Shown here: positions 1 through 13,597 of the stretch, piece by piece | Layout: the number at the start of each line of letters is the position of its first letter | How positions within the stretch are numbered: position 1 is the stretch's first letter | Assembly: GCA_021018815.1 (NCBI GenBank) | Contig: JAITYX010000063.1 | Coordinates: 3,266,001 to 3,330,000, forward strand | DNA from: Talinum fruticosum | Taxonomy: Eukaryota; Streptophyta; Magnoliopsida; Caryophyllales; Talinaceae | Length of the DNA: 64,000 nt | Direction of reading: 5' to 3' | Notes under the pieces: generated by a model | Databases searched by the model: none | Told to the model about the DNA's origin: nothing | What the model saw: the letters and a program-made list of their open reading frames with translations, nothing else | Position numbers and translations under genes: made by a program

Positions 1-549
1 GTTTTGGCTTTCTGAAGACTCATTCTTCAATGTTACACAGAAATCATTTCAAAAGCAACTACAACAGGTCAGCGACTCCATGTACTGAAAGCAAAGAAAC
101 AGGACTAGTACAAGCAAAGCTAGTGATCAAAACATTCTCATGTAAAACAAAATATATGTTGCAAAACCATAAAGGTGCTTCATCATGAATCGCAAGTTAA
201 AGTATTGGGATAGCATTCTCAACAAATCATTCTACACAATAAAAAAATATACTTAGTAATCTATTATAATAAATAAACTAAAAGCAAGATAAGGTTCAAT
301 CATATTAGTTATTGCATTGTTCCTCAGCAAGCATCATCTGACTGCACAACTTAAAGCTTAGAATACACGATAACTCTCCTTTAAAAAAAAAAGGAATCCA
401 AATTAGAGTAATTAGAAAAATTGAACCAAACAGAAATTAGTAGAAGAAAACATCTAAAGTTGCCAACCTAGAAGGATGATGTGATGACAATGTAGAAATC
501 TAGTTCCCAGAATAGGCCTTATGTAGTAGAATGGATTCAAAGTACAAAC

Positions 550-3500
550 CTCAACCAAAGTGGTAATCTGATTCTTTTTTTTCCTGGGCGCCAATTGTTT
601 TTGTGTCTTCCAAACTTTTTCTTGGCCATAATCATCAATTTGGTTGAACGACGTCAACTTATATCCAGTCGTTTCTAATACATCTTCTAGGAAATGTGCT
701 CTGACAGGATATGTGAAACCCTGCAGCAAAAAAACACAGAGGCAGCAAGTCATTCAGAAAGTAGAACTCTTGAGCCACTTTTTTGAGTAAAACTTGAGGA
801 AACATCCGATACTGATGGTTATATGAGTCATGTCTTGGGGTCCTTTCCCCATTTAGTTAGGACAATTCATGATCGACTACATCCTTTTACTTTCTTCAAA
901 TGTCCAATTTGCTACAGTAAATACTATGAAGTATCTCTAGCATAAATTTTAGAAAAGTAACATGAAAGGAGGTGTATGGCAGCAAGAAATGGGCTTCCTA
1001 TGAGATCTTTGCCAACCAATCCACATAAAGGAAAGTGATTTTAAAGGAAAAGATTCCAATCTGATAATTCCACAGCATAAAAATCTTTGTGATTTTCCTA
1101 CAAGCTCCGCTATGAGACATTTTGAACAATTTTTTGTAACAAATCAGACTTTTGAAAAAACTGAAGAAATAAAGCAGACTGAGTAGAAGGTAAACACAAT
1201 GTAATTCCAACACAACTTTAAACTATCTCTTGCCACCAGAGGAAGGAATAAATCAAATCACATCAATAAGCGAAGTGATGCATTGACTGCTTCCTCCATA
1301 ACAAAAGAAGCAGATTGTAATTTAGTAATTGATGATTAAAATTGAAAATGAGCTGCCCAAAGATGCCCCATCATATGACTTGAAAGTCATCATATCCATA
1401 AGACTGAAGTAAGTTTGCTTGTTTTGCAATTAGTTAAAATATTAAGTTGGTAAACAGTGTCCGTAATAGAACACTAAACATGGCAAGCCTTGCCAAGTAC
1501 ATCACACTGAGCATAGCCTTTGCTCACATCATGTTAGGCATATGGAATTCTGTGCAAATTCAAAAATACTAGTCAAGAAATCCTAACAAAATCTTTTCAT
1601 AAGTCAGAAAAGGAAAGTTTTATAGCAAAACAAAAGAACAACTGAGTTCCTTTTTCATTCCTATTACATAGAAATCTGCATGAAGACGAACTAATTGTCT
1701 CTTCCAAGACTGTATTTAAAAGATGAGGCAATTTAAAAGGCATGCAAGTTGTAATATTTTATCTATGTTGGATGATGTGCTAAGACAGCATCATGACAAA
1801 CAAAATAACAACGATTAAAAAAACAACCCAATAAGTTGAAAACCATAACATGTCAATAACTTGGATGAAGAGAAAGGCAGTGTGTCTTTCCCCAACCATT
1901 TTCCCCAAGCCCAAAAGATTGACCAGAAACAAGAAACTATCCCCATATAAAGCTACATAGAGATATATCTTAAATTCTTGATACTTAGAGAAAAAATATA
2001 TATAGATCCCTCAAGAGGAAAAGAGCAAATCAAGCCTAATCAAGCTTCAAGACTTGATGGCTGTTAAAAAGTTCAGTCGACAATCATATTCACAATCTCC
2101 ACAGACATCACAAAACTCATGTTTTAACATGAAAAGAAAGATCTGGAAACAAATGTTCCTCTGCATACCGGTATGTGAATCATTGGAGCTCCTCCAAAAT
2201 AATTAGAGAACAGTTCGGCATTTAAAGTTGCACTCATTAAGATCAATCGCAAATCTCGACGTCGTGGGAGAAGGTCCTTCAACACAATCAATAGGAAGTC
2301 TATAAAATTCAACACAACAAGAGTTCAGCGTAAACTTATACAGATACAAATATAGTAAACACATTAAGCTCAGACTGAAGATACACACCTTCGTTCATTC
2401 CACGCTCATGGATTTCATCCACAAAGACATGGGTTACTCCATTCAAATTGCGATCACTCAGCAGTCGTCGTAACAAAATACCACTGGTACAAAAAAGTAG
2501 ATGGGTATTTTTCCCTTTCATTCCTTCTAATCGGACTTTATAGCCAACCTAACAAAAAATCTGTGATGTAGTACAGATGATTGAACAAAAGATCTTCTAA
2601 TGGAAGACTTCTTAACAACTTAATTCATAAAATAATGTATGACAACATTCATCTCAAAGCATAAAGTTTCTGAAAAAAATGGGACCCAGAGACAGCATCC
2701 CAGCCCAATATCTTCAGAATGAGAAGACTTACAGATTCACCAAGAGGCTCTCCTCTTTCTGCAGAGACTCTTTCTGCAACAGCCATGGCAGATATTCTTC
2801 GAGGTTGGGTGCAGATTATGTTACAGAAAGCCCCGCGGCCAGATTCTATCTCTGACTCTAATATGTACTGTGGAAGTTGGGTGGTTTTACCGCACCCAGT
2901 CTCGCCAGAAATTACAATCACCTGTCATTTGGCATATTTAGATCGAGTGAGACTACAGCTCTTTGGAGAATAGATTATAGAATACGCAAAATAATATCAT
3001 TTCAGAAAGCGATTTTGATATCCCCACAAATCTGTGGAACAAGAGCGACTATTTCTTTTAGCTTGTTTGCTCATCAAAGAAAAGGGAGTTTCTTTGTCTG
3101 GTTTACCATATGACCAGCATGCACCCAATATTTGATAGTTCTAATTCTTCTAGAAGGATTTTTGGTGCTCTTTTCTGCAACTTATTATTGTTCTTTAGCA
3201 ACAGAATTCTTATATATAGGAGATAAACTAAAAGTGGAAGCACATCAAGTAATCAAGCCTGTAAATTGCTCTCGGGGAGAGAGAGATGAACTTAATGTTT
3301 AGGTATACCAATTCCTTTGTGATGTATTTTCTTCTTGACCCAGTACAAGCAAGCCAAGTTGGGTTAAGCAGCCATTCTGACTGTACGACAATTTCAGACC
3401 TAAATTAATCCAATCAAACTCAGGCTATATGTATGCCATGTTAGCGTTACTCGAACTTTTTCATTTTAATATAGTAGTCCCATACTGAACACAACACTCA

Positions 3501-6500
3501 GAAACAGGTGCAACACTACGGCAATTACATTAGGCTAAAAATTCCCAAATGTTCTTGAAAATAGACAAGTTCAATAGTTGGACATGGACATGTATTCATA
3601 TTGGACACTTGTAACCAAGCTCACATAATACAGGTGTGTGCCTCTAATTTCCCTTATATCTTATTGGAACAGGGCAAGTAGACTGTCCACCAAACAAAGA
3701 AAAGAAAAGGAGCAAACACCAACACCTCAGATCAGGTGTGGCAAGCTGGGCTAATCGGAGTTAGGGCAAAGCCAACTCAGCCTAGAGTAGCTTGACTGTA
3801 GCGCAATTTTTATGAGCCAAATTGATCTCTCGCTCGTTTGATCATCCACCGGAAAGTACAGCTAAGAAATCAAGTGCAATTCAAAAAGTAGCCATCTGTG
3901 TTCCAAATGTCAGATATCACATGTCAAGCTGCAATGGAGAACGTAGGATAACATAAGAAGGCAACGGTGTGGGGACCAAACGACATAGGAAGGTTCATGG
4001 AAGAAGAAAGTTGCATGCACATAACAGGGACAGACACAAATCTCCCTCCCTCAAGAAGGGGTATGGTGGGGGTTAATTGGCGGGAATTAAAAATGGAGAA
4101 TTGAGTCATTCTCAGTCCCCAGCCCACCCCATTGCTTTCCCAAGCACAGAACAAGAAAGTGACACCGAAAAAACAGGCAGCTATAGTTGGAAACTTTAAC
4201 CTTGCCGCACCATGGTGTTGACAGTCTTTTGGAGGGAAGAACAAAGGGAAATCAAGAATATCAGCTTTACATGGTATATAAAGTGTTATTTACTAATATC
4301 TATATATGGCTGTCTAGAATAAGATTGCATCAGTGCTTGATTCACTTGGTATCAATTTGTTAACAGCAATAGATGGATAACTTCTCGCTTTATGCTAATT
4401 GAAGCAGAAACTGGAAACTTAGGATAGTACAGAAACATGAATATTTTTCAGCCATGGATTCAAAAAATGGCTATTCTGCAATGAAATGGTGACATCGGAA
4501 AAGTTTTGCACATGACTGAACGACATTTTCACCGGCGACAACCGCAATATGTAATAGGATTCCCGCATTAAAGCAATTTTGCTATTCAATGACCGAAACC
4601 ACAATCCCACCCGAAACCGCATTTTGAATCCCTGATTTCAGCCTAAGTGATATTCAGAACAGTAAAAAGAAAAAGAAAAAAAGGGAACATTATCCCTTGT
4701 CTTCAAGAATAATCTCTCAGCCTGAACCAACGGAAACCACAAATATCAATCCCCAACTTCACCATCCTTGTAATATATTTATGGGATAAAATTCGGACAT
4801 TGTGTTAAAAAGCATTGTATAGATTGAAGCGCACTTCCAACATCCTCTGCTAGAGAATGATTTGAGATATATATTACTTCACTGAACAAATGAGAAAAGG
4901 GGGCAGGTGTGAGAAGGTCATAGTTTCCAAAGAAAACCTGATTCTTTGCAATGGCTTGAAGCAGCCTCTCTTTCTCACTAAAAGAAGGCAGTGATCTCCT
5001 GAATTCCAGCATATTCCTACCTTCAGGTGATTCCTGTACATGGAGACACTATTAGGGAGCAAAAGAAAAATAAAGCAAACCACGATAAGCATGATCAGAT
5101 TTCTACAAGAACTGCAAAAACATGTTGCCTTCCCAACCATGAGACCTAATAATAGCCAACATAACAAGAGGGGTCATCACGAAAAGGGAAGAAGGAAGAA
5201 AATCCTTGCACAAAAGTGTAATTAATAGTGTACAAGCCACTGGAAATTATCATATACCCACTGCAGAATCTGCAATCAAGCTGCCCTCAAAAGATCAAAT
5301 GTAAGTCTTCTATCATGCTCCCAACAGACGATACTTTCATAACCATGCACGATTTTTCAGTGACTCCAATAAAAAATACAGATAAATTAAAACATGCCCA
5401 CTCCAAAGCATCAACAGGCACAGAAAACGATGCAATACAAAGGAGTTGCTACACCACAAAACAAATGAAACCACCCCAACCTGCACCCAGGCAACCAAAT
5501 CTGGAAAATACAGAACATCATGAACCACTGGATGTTCCCAATAAACCAAAGTGTTAGGATTCAGAATGCATAAATGTACACAAACTAGTCCCCCATCAAA
5601 ACTCAAGAGTGTTATCAAGTGAGCCCTAAAAGCAAGCGGAAAACAAGGGAAAGCAGGTAGAAGAATCCGCAAAACAGGTATTGCTAAATTGTCCTCATTT
5701 TTCTGTCAAATAGTAGGCAATCAACGGTTCCATCCTAGACCAATGAAAACAGCCTCTCCAGAAGACCAGAGCTCAATCTAGAGGTACTTTTGCTTAGATG
5801 TGAGCCCTCCACCATCTGCACTTCCCCCACCCCACCCCCGCCCCCAAATAAAAAGAACAAAAAGGGAACTCTCTATGGGTAGGGTTAGGTTATATCAACA
5901 TCCAGACTGAAGATTGATGAACTCTCTACGGTACACAAATCATCAACTTTTGCTCTTTCTCTAAAAGAATGATTTTCTATGTTTGTCTCCAATGTGTAAG
6001 ATCTTCTAAATGAAAATCAGGAGAATTGTTTTACAAGTTCACCGACCAAATGGTGAACAGTGATGAGAGAGATTTTTCAGTGTTCTTCGTAAAAGTTTCT
6101 GCGTTTTGAAATAAGAGAACTGGTTAAAAACGCAGGATAACTGGAAAGCACAAAGCATTTTTCAGTAACAGGGCCCCAGTCATTCATGGATTAATTCTCA
6201 GAACTATCACCATGTCTCTCTTCTTACTTCCCACCCCCTGTCCCAACACAAACTCTGTGCAACAGAAACTGCCACATTATACATATGCAATAATGCAATC
6301 ACTCGTTACTTAATCATCATCAACCCACTCTTCTCCCAGTCCATTCTCCAACACTCTTGAAGGTTGTTCTCTCCTCCCCAACCCTCCACCCTCCAACCCC
6401 TAGGGCAAAAGAAAAGAAAACATTTTTTTACACACCATTTCTTCCAGGAACATGCGAACTAGGTTTTTTTTGGGAGGGTTGAACTTGTGTACTACCAGTT

Positions 6501-9303
6501 TCAAGCTCAATCTTTCCATTGTTGCAGAACCAGCTAAAGACTATGTTAAATAAGTGGTCCTTTACACATCTTTGTTCTCCCTTTTCAACAGTATTTGTAT
6601 TACAGGCAGGTCAGGTGCTGGTTTTGTTTGGTTTCATTCCCCATCTCCCCCCAAAAAAAACAAAAGGAAAAGGAAAAGACTTCTGTCAGAAGCTGAGGGC
6701 TCTTCTTTCTGTTATCTTCGCCATTTCTCAAAGGCACGGCAGAATTTGGTATTTTCTTTTTCTTTTGATTCAGCTCCTACACTATCATTCCAAGTTAATA
6801 TGTCTTTTCTGTGAAGCACAACCAGATGTAAACTGTGTAAAATCGGTTATCATTTACATATTTTATTGTTTTCCTTTTTCAACAGTATGTCAATACATAT
6901 ATACTTCAGACAAGTCAGTGTGGGTTTTTTTTCCCTTTTATTTCATTTGGTGCTCAATTTACAGTTTAGCTAGCAATCAATCAGTGGATGAAACATCCCT
7001 CGGTAATTGAAGAACAAGTGTAATCCAGTAATAATGTAACCAATACTATTCTGTGGATGTAAGTTCAGATACTACTGATTTGAATTGCTAGTTTGGCATT
7101 ATTTATCATTCATTCTAATCCTTTTATCTTTAGCAAATTTAATTAAAATGCAAGTCTAAGAAAGTTTCTTCAGTGGCCTTAGATATAATAGAATTTAAAA
7201 ATACAAAAATTAAAGGGAAAAGGATATGCAAGGACATAACTGGGTGAAAGGCAACACAAAGTTTGTTTGAATGTACTGTTATTGGCATATAGCAAACAAA
7301 TGTTTCTTGAAAAGTTCTCTACGTCAGCAGATGCAGAACAGTTTACTACTCCCTCAATAAAAGAAAAAAGGAACAGTTTTATGAACAGTTGGAAAATGAA
7401 AATAAAGATCCAATGAAGATGGGATTATGGAAGTGGAAAATGATGTGCTATGAGCAAAGCACCCTAAGTTTCCTATGTATCTAGTAAATTAACTATGTTA
7501 GCCTATTTCGCAACGTTGATATTCCACTTAAAAAATTAGAAAAAAAAAAACTAATCATACCTGCCAAGATCTCTGCATATTGCGCAACCTCAAGCTCCTC
7601 CTCTGGAGAACCTTTTCCATAACAGAGCTATCCAAAAAGAATCTGGATTCTCATCCAAATTTACATTCTCGTCTTTATCAGCAGTATTAGATCCCAGAAT
7701 CCCGTGACTAGCCTTTTGAGAATTTAACTGCACCTTATCAAGGTGTTCCTGAAGTAGACCTTCCACTCTCCTCTGCAAGCTTAATGGAAATGCCACCTGC
7801 ATAGCGTATCATTGCTTCAGTGCAGTGGTAGGATACAAAGAAATCATGAGACTTCACATGATAACCCAACCATCTACCCCCAACACACACACACACAGAC
7901 ACACCAAAAAAAGGACAAAATGAAAAAGGGACGTGGGAAAACCAAAGGATGATATGTTCAGGACTGCACAAAAATTAATTACCTCTCTCTGTGGGCGCTT
8001 ATCATCGAGATCTGGCCGATAATTTGGTAGAGGAACCTTGCTTGCAACCACCACCTTCCCATATATTTCACTGATGTACACAGTTAAAAGTTTCTTAATG
8101 GAAACTATGATGTGATCATAGAACAGGGGGAATTGGAGGAAAAAAGGGGTAAGGGGGAAAGGGCCCGCATATACATGTTTGACCATAAAATTGATTTTCT
8201 TACCAGTACAGCCCCATTCTTTTCGCAAGATTTGATATCTGCTCATAGTCTCTCCTATCTCTTTTGTCTCTAGACACAATCTCTTGTTCCTGTTCATTCC
8301 TTAATAGCATGCTGAGTTTCCATTTCCACTCATCAATATTAGCCACTGAAGATGATGCCTGTCATCAAAATGCAATATACTTAATCAGCTCCTTTTAAGC
8401 AACAGCCCTTCCTGCCTTGCCTTTCCATGCTAAATGAAGCCATAAGTGATTCATTTTCCGAATCAGCAACCAACCGTTATAGCAGTCCGAAAAACATCCA
8501 TACTTCAGAGGTGAAATTTCATTCTTCCCAAGTGACTAACATGGATTGCAAGGTTTCTTTGCATCACTTGACTTGATTTACTTATTTTCAAGAGGAGGAA
8601 GCAACAAATCATCCCTAACAAAACTCGACGAAGCTATAATCCATACCCTGGTCCAGCTGTAACTGCTCGATTCACTTTTCTTCTAATTTTCTTTTTAGTA
8701 CACATCACTCATATTTTCAAATTCTTTTGCACTGAACAATGATACAATGTTTCAAGGAAAAAAAACCACCATAGAAGTTTCACGCCATCAACATCCCCCC
8801 CAAAAAAAGTAATATAGGATCATTAGCTCAAGATAAACAATTACCCACCGTATTTTGCTCTAATACACGAAACCCAAATGAAGAATTCAAGTGAAACATA
8901 ACTAAAACACTCAAAAGATAAATTTCTTCACACATTTCATCGGTTCTAAATTGTGTCGACATCGCATCCTCTTCCCATTTTCATTAAATATCAAAGCACC
9001 AATTTCAATCAATCTATTCACTTATCGAATACTATAAAATGGAGGGAAAGGGGGAAATACCGTATGAGTTTCGAAATCGCATTCATACTCGTCATCGGAG
9101 AACTGCTCGACGGCATAGCCACTAAAATTACGAAAATGGTGAGAATTTGATAAAATTCCCGGTCTTTGGCTGAAAAATGAGCAACTATAAATTCGAGAAC
9201 TCAGAGAACATATGAGGGCATTTCGTATAATAGAATTTCCGACACTGGAGCGAGAGATAATGGATTTTCCGCAGAGCAGAAGAAACCCAAGCCTCGAATG
9301 CAT
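550..9303 (-). CDS. DExH-box ATP-dependent RNA helicase (DExH3/DExH5 type), 3' end outside window
   Basis: Superfamily 2 RNA helicase of the plant DExH3/DExH5 (DHX36-like) group. These proteins use ATP to unwind RNA or RNA-DNA structures. Nine coding exons can be followed on the minus strand, all with GT-AG junctions: 9303-9061, 8358-8204, 8070-7983, 7796-7561, 5033-4938, 2921-2733, 2548-2389, 2299-2169, 720-550. Exon 1 encodes a Ser/Arg-rich, acid-poor N-terminus of about 65 residues that looks like an organelle-targeting presequence, as in Arabidopsis DExH5. Exons 2-5 hold the conserved pre-helicase region ([17 protein letters not shown], then [17 protein letters not shown]). Exons 6-8 carry motif I (GETGCGKTT), motif Ia (TQPRRISA), motif II (DEIHERG) and motif III (SATLNA). 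Exon 9 starts the second RecA-like domain; the remaining C-terminal helicase domain lies left of base 1. Exon 4 contains a one-base frameshift in an A-run at 7634-7638 (see findings), so the raw frame stops early although the downstream coding sequence is well conserved. The start was chosen as the ATG opening the only long frame that splices in phase to exon 2. Confidence 0.9.
721..2168 (-). other. Helicase intron 8
   Basis: Spliced-out stretch between the exon ending in motif III and the exon starting [10 protein letters not shown]. It is AT-rich with no recognisable coding or repeat content. The 549 bases left of exon 9 are likewise intronic, with no helicase exon visible. Confidence 0.7.
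2922..7560 (-). other. Helicase introns 4 and 5 (with exon 5 between them)
   Basis: Two long introns of about 2.0 kb (2922-4937) and 2.5 kb (5034-7560) surround the 96-base exon 5 (5033-4938). I see only low-complexity tracts, for example a C-rich stretch near 5826. The ORFs here on either strand have no domain or splice support. No transposon ends were recognised. Confidence 0.6.
7883..7896. repeat. (AC)n microsatellite in helicase intron 3
   Basis: Short dinucleotide run inside the intron between helicase exons 3 and 4. Confidence 0.8.
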
Positions 9304-9661
9304 CTTAACGGAGTTCCAAGCTAGGGTTACTCTGCTCCATGCCCCAAACTCGCTTACTGAATCAATTCAATCAGGTATGAATTTCGAAATTTGCGAGTCC
9401 TTGAATCAATGCCTGGTAATGAATTGTGCTAATTTTTCTAGGGGTTGAAATTGGGAGGGCTCGTTTTCCATAAATTCGAGCACAAATCACAGCTGACGAG
9501 TCAGAAGTGAGAGGTTTAGGGTTTAGTGTTTTAATGTGTAATTGGCTATTGCTTTGCTCCAACGAGTCCAAAGATTGCATCTTGTAATCCTTTTTCATTT
9601 ATTTAATTATTTTATTTTTTATTGACCCATTTATTTATTTGCCATTTTTATTATCTGTCTG
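9304..9661. promoter_or_regulatory. Helicase 5' UTR/promoter region
   Basis: Sequence immediately upstream of the helicase start codon, ending where a MULE-like terminal inverted repeat begins. It must hold the 5' UTR and proximal promoter of the minus-strand helicase. I see no distinctive TATA box. Small ORFs here have no support. The close transposon boundary (about 360 bases from the ATG) means the element could supply or disrupt upstream control sequence. Confidence 0.45.
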
Positions 9662-10149
9662 AGGTGGCAATTTCGGGTCACTTGTGTGGTTTCGATTTTT
9701 TTTTAAATAAAAATATTATTTTATTATTCTATAGTTATAAGTTTAGAAACAAAGAAAAAATAAATAAATAAGTCAATAAACGTTTTTTTTTTCAGTGTAT
9801 TAATTATTGATACGAAAGTGGGGTTGAAGACTTCAATATGACGGTTGATAAATGTAATGTCCGACTATAAATTTTTGGATGCGAGTTATAGTGGTTGTCC
9901 GTATACGACAACCGTCATAATTAGAACAATCTTAACCGTACATGTATTAACTTTAGATCTCGACCCTTCATTATTTTTGTAATAAAAAAATTAAAATGTC
10001 TTATTATTTTTAATTAAATAAACATTTATAAATATGAAAGAAAATATTTTCTTAAGGTTTTGTTTGCTTGTCCCAAATTTGCCCACAATGGAAAAAAAAA
10101 AAAAAAAGTTTCGAGACTCCCCAAACATCAATGAAAGAAAGTTATACAG

Positions 10150-10460
10150 CATTAACGCCGGCGACATCACAATCTTGACCGACGAGAACCCTCCTCCAGG
10201 CGAGATAACTCCATCGACCATTCACCGTGGTGGCGGATGGATCGACGGTTGGTCAAGCCATGATTGGAGGAGAAGAAAGATGACAATGGGAACCGTGGCC
10301 GAGGGGAAGCGTTCGAGCTCGCCGAGTGCCGGCTAGCCCGGATTATCGGCAGTGAAGGATCCGATTAGCCCATATTATTGGCGGTCGGCGATGCTAGTGG
10401 CTTCTTAAAATGGTGGTCGGCGGTCGGAGGCCCTTCGACGTGGACAACGAGTGTCGTCGT
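10150..10460. other. GC-rich insert inside the MULE, possible captured gene fragment
   Basis: A block rich in G and C sits between AT-rich arms of the element. It is open in one plus frame from 10034 to 10336 (end of that frame rich in Gly, Trp, Arg and Ser) but matches no family I recognise. Its base composition contrasts with the rest of the element, as in Pack-MULEs carrying host exon fragments. That origin is inference. Confidence 0.35.
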
Positions 10461-10919
10461 CTAGGGTTTGGGCCATTTTTTTCTGTTTTGAAATAATTGC
10501 ATAACCGTATAAATAACGTAAAAGTACCACTCATATTAGAAAAATGTAACGACTTGTTGATTGATAGACTTTGAGATGAGTGAACAAAGGTCAAAGGTTT
10601 GAATCTTCATATACATACTTTGACATTTTTTACATCTGAACGCTGAAGATTTTAATTCCTTTTTTGACAATTATATCTCCAACTTTATGGTAATAGTTAA
10701 TGTAAATATTTTATCTTTTTTAAAAAATCAAAATATATTATCTATTTTAACCAAAAAAGTTGTAATATATAAAACTTTAAATTTTTTTGGCAATAATATC
10801 CTCAACTTTTGTGAAAATAATATATCGGTTAAAGTAAATATGTTATCTTTTTCAAACCAAACAAATAAAAATATTATCTTTTCCAAAAAAAAAATTAATA
10901 CAATATCCTTTTTGACTAA

Positions 10920-12012
10920 GGGCATGTTTGGTTGGATGTAATCAAAGTGTTAATACAATCAAATTGGTAATGGTGATTACATTACCATGTTTGGTTAGAA
11001 CTTTGTAATGCAATCAAAATTACATTGTAATCACATTAACCTCTACCTATGCAATTACAATTACTTGAACATTTACTAAACAATCATGATTACATCCATC
11101 ATTATGATCAAATTTTAACATACTTCCAATAATTCTCCCCCCTCCGTCTCAATTCCGTATGCATTTTCTCTCTCCTCCTTGGCAAGTAAAAAATTTATCT
11201 ATTTGATAAGAAACTTAATTTTTTTCTTCTACTATCTTAATATATGATATGATCGTTAAGTCATTAAGAGAAAATTTCAACTTTAATATTTTGGATTTAA
11301 AATTTTAAGTATTCAATTAAAAAGATAAAAGAAGCTTAAATTAAATTTTTAGATCAAATTTTTTTTACTTGTTAACACTTATCTTTAATTCAATAAATAT
11401 TTATCATAAATAAAATGATTTTAGTTTGTATTTTTTATCCATGAAAAAATTCAAAACTTAATTATATGATAAAAGAGATTGAAAAAAGCTCAAATATAAA
11501 TTTAGAATTTAAAATTTTGTTATGTGGATAACATTTATCTTCACTACGACAAACATTTATTACCACTAGAATAATCCAATTGACTTTTTTGCCAGAAAAA
11601 AATTTAAAACTAGGAAATATGATATAAAAGATTAAAAAAATCTCAAATATGTTTTTGAATTTAAAATATTTTCGTGTATATAACATTTATCTTTATTACT
11701 ATATTTATTGTTATTAAAATAATATAGTTTATATTTGCAATAAAATTTGATTATTTGATAGAAAATATTTTTAAAAGCTCAAATCTAAATATGTAACTCA
11801 AATTTTTATTTAGATAGCATTTATCTCCATTACAATAATTTAATTACTAACTTTTGTCATTGAAATAATCCATTACCATTGTGATTACATTACACTTTTT
11901 ATATAACCAAACATGGTAATGTAATTGTTGTCCCATTACATTACATATCTAATTACATTACATATTTGATTACATTACACCCCTATTACATTACATCGAA
12001 CCAAATGCCACA
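10920..12012. mobile_element. PIF/Harbinger (Tourist-like) MITE, nested
   Basis: The ends are imperfect inverted repeats (left GGGCATGTTTGGTTGGATGT; right, reverse complemented, TGTGGCATTTGGTTCGATGT) flanked by TAA at 10917-10919 and 12013-12015. A three-base TAA/TTA duplication and a TIR with a GTTTGGTT core are characteristic of Tourist-like elements. Subterminal parts are also mirrored (GGTAATGTAAT-type tracts rich in ATTACATTAC near 11880-11990). The 1.09 kb interior is AT-rich without a transposase. Confidence 0.65.
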
Positions 12013-12197
12013 TAAGGACTTCTTGTAGAGGCACTTCCTCCGAATTCTTCAGTTGTTTTTAGCATCATAGCTACGACAGATTTAGCTTGATTAAGGTCAT
12101 GTCTTATTGCATTAATAGTTCTTGCACTCTGGTCCATGGACCAGACAAAGGTATCAAATTGAAGAGAAACAGAAGGATTTGAGCAAATATGGTGCAA
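11991..12197 (-). other. Small unassigned ORF at the MITE/MULE junction
   Basis: A 68-codon minus-strand frame lies mostly in the MULE interior and ends inside the MITE right terminus. It contains a helical-looking stretch (INAIRHDLNQAKSVVAMML). It could be a captured host exon or chance. I do not recognise it. Confidence 0.25.
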
Positions 12198-13597
12198 GAA
12201 ACTATTGCTAGAGATGAATCAACAAGAAAACTGAAATGATTGAAAACAAAAGAAGTAGTATATAAAAATGTAACGATTGTGTAGTTGAAGAGCGAGAGAC
12301 AATTTGGGCAAAGAAAATATCACCCGTATTGTGAATTGCGAAATGTTATGAAAAAACTCCATTTTGGGAAAGAGAGAAATAAAATTAGCTTTCAAGAAAA
12401 ATTTAGTCTTATGTTTAAATTTGAGAATTTAGAGAGGAAAAGAGATTAAGGAGCTGAAATAAGTCCAGTGAAGGTCCGTTGAGGAAGGCGTCGAGACAAG
12501 TTAAAAGGTCGATTAAAATCTTTACCTCTTAAAAGAGAAGGTATAATATTTGAATTTTTCTTTGAATTGCTAAGATTATTTCTTCTCAAGTACCAATTTA
12601 TTTTATCCAATCTCTTTTTCGTTCAAATTTTGCTTTCTCAACAAATGATTTTAAAACTTTTTCCATAAAAACTAAGGCAGGAACACGATTAACTGGTATC
12701 GAGCTACCGTATTCAATTATTTTAGCTACTATATTCACCATATTTGAATTAATATATTTAATAATTTGGCTATTCAAGTACTATTCAATAAAAATTTATA
12801 GTTGCACATTACATTTATCAACCGTTATATTGAAGTCTTTTACCCCACTTTCATATCAATAATTAATACACTGAAAAGAAAACATTTATTTATTTTTCTT
12901 CATTTCCAATCCTATAACTTTGGAATAATAAAATAATATTTTTATTAAAAAATAAAAAAATCAAAATCAAAATGACAAAAATTGATCGGAAATTGCCACT
13001 TATATTTATACTTCATTCATCCTTCTCAAAAGAAAATTTTGTTAAAAATGTAAGGGTCCATACCTATACTCAAAATCATACACATTTTCTCTCTCTCCTG
13101 CCCCAGACTACACTACATACAATTGCGTTCTTAATTTGGTCGAAAATGGTTGGGTACGTACTATAATTCCGTCATTTCGACTCGATCTTTCAAATTCTTT
13201 CTCATTTTACATTATTTTTCCTATATCCTAGTTTTTTGTTGTGATTTTATTAAAAGTTGTTTGATTGTTATCTAAAGTGTTGGGTTATTTGTTACCAATG
13301 ATTGAGGTTTTGGAGACGATCTTGTTTCACATTAGGAAGTTGCCATTAGAGATTGGATGTTCGTTATTGACTAAGTAAGAGGAGCTATCAATGTGACAAA
13401 TATTTTCACGTACAAGAGCTCTATCGGGACTCGGGTTTGTCTATTTAAATGGTGTTTAGTGAGTTTTTTTTTAACTATTTTAGTTTAGTGTTTTGTAGTT
13501 GCCCAATGGTGTTTAGGTTGAATGTTGATTTAAGCCATTAGAGGGCTCTTTTGGCTGGATTTGAGCCATTGGTGGGTTAATTATTGGTGCAAAGGAA

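Larger units (their letters stand above)
9662..12999. mobile_element. MULE-like element with about 210-base terminal inverted repeats
   Basis: Left arm (9662-9880) and the reverse complement of the right arm (12785-12999) align over about 210 bases with roughly 80 percent identity by eye. Both open with GTGGCAATTTC and share the core GTGTATTAATTATTGATA. Long TIRs of this size are typical of Mutator-like elements. No transposase frame is visible, so it is non-autonomous. The interior contains a GC-rich block (about 10150-10460) unlike its AT-rich surroundings, a nested Harbinger-like MITE (10920-12012) and a small minus-strand ORF (12197-11991) of unknown origin. I could not see a clear 9-base target duplication. 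Confidence 0.7.

Noticed and set aside
6519..7010. 163-codon plus-strand ORF
   Set aside because: It lies in a helicase intron, is rich in Phe/Cys/Tyr from T-rich DNA, and has no domain or splice support.
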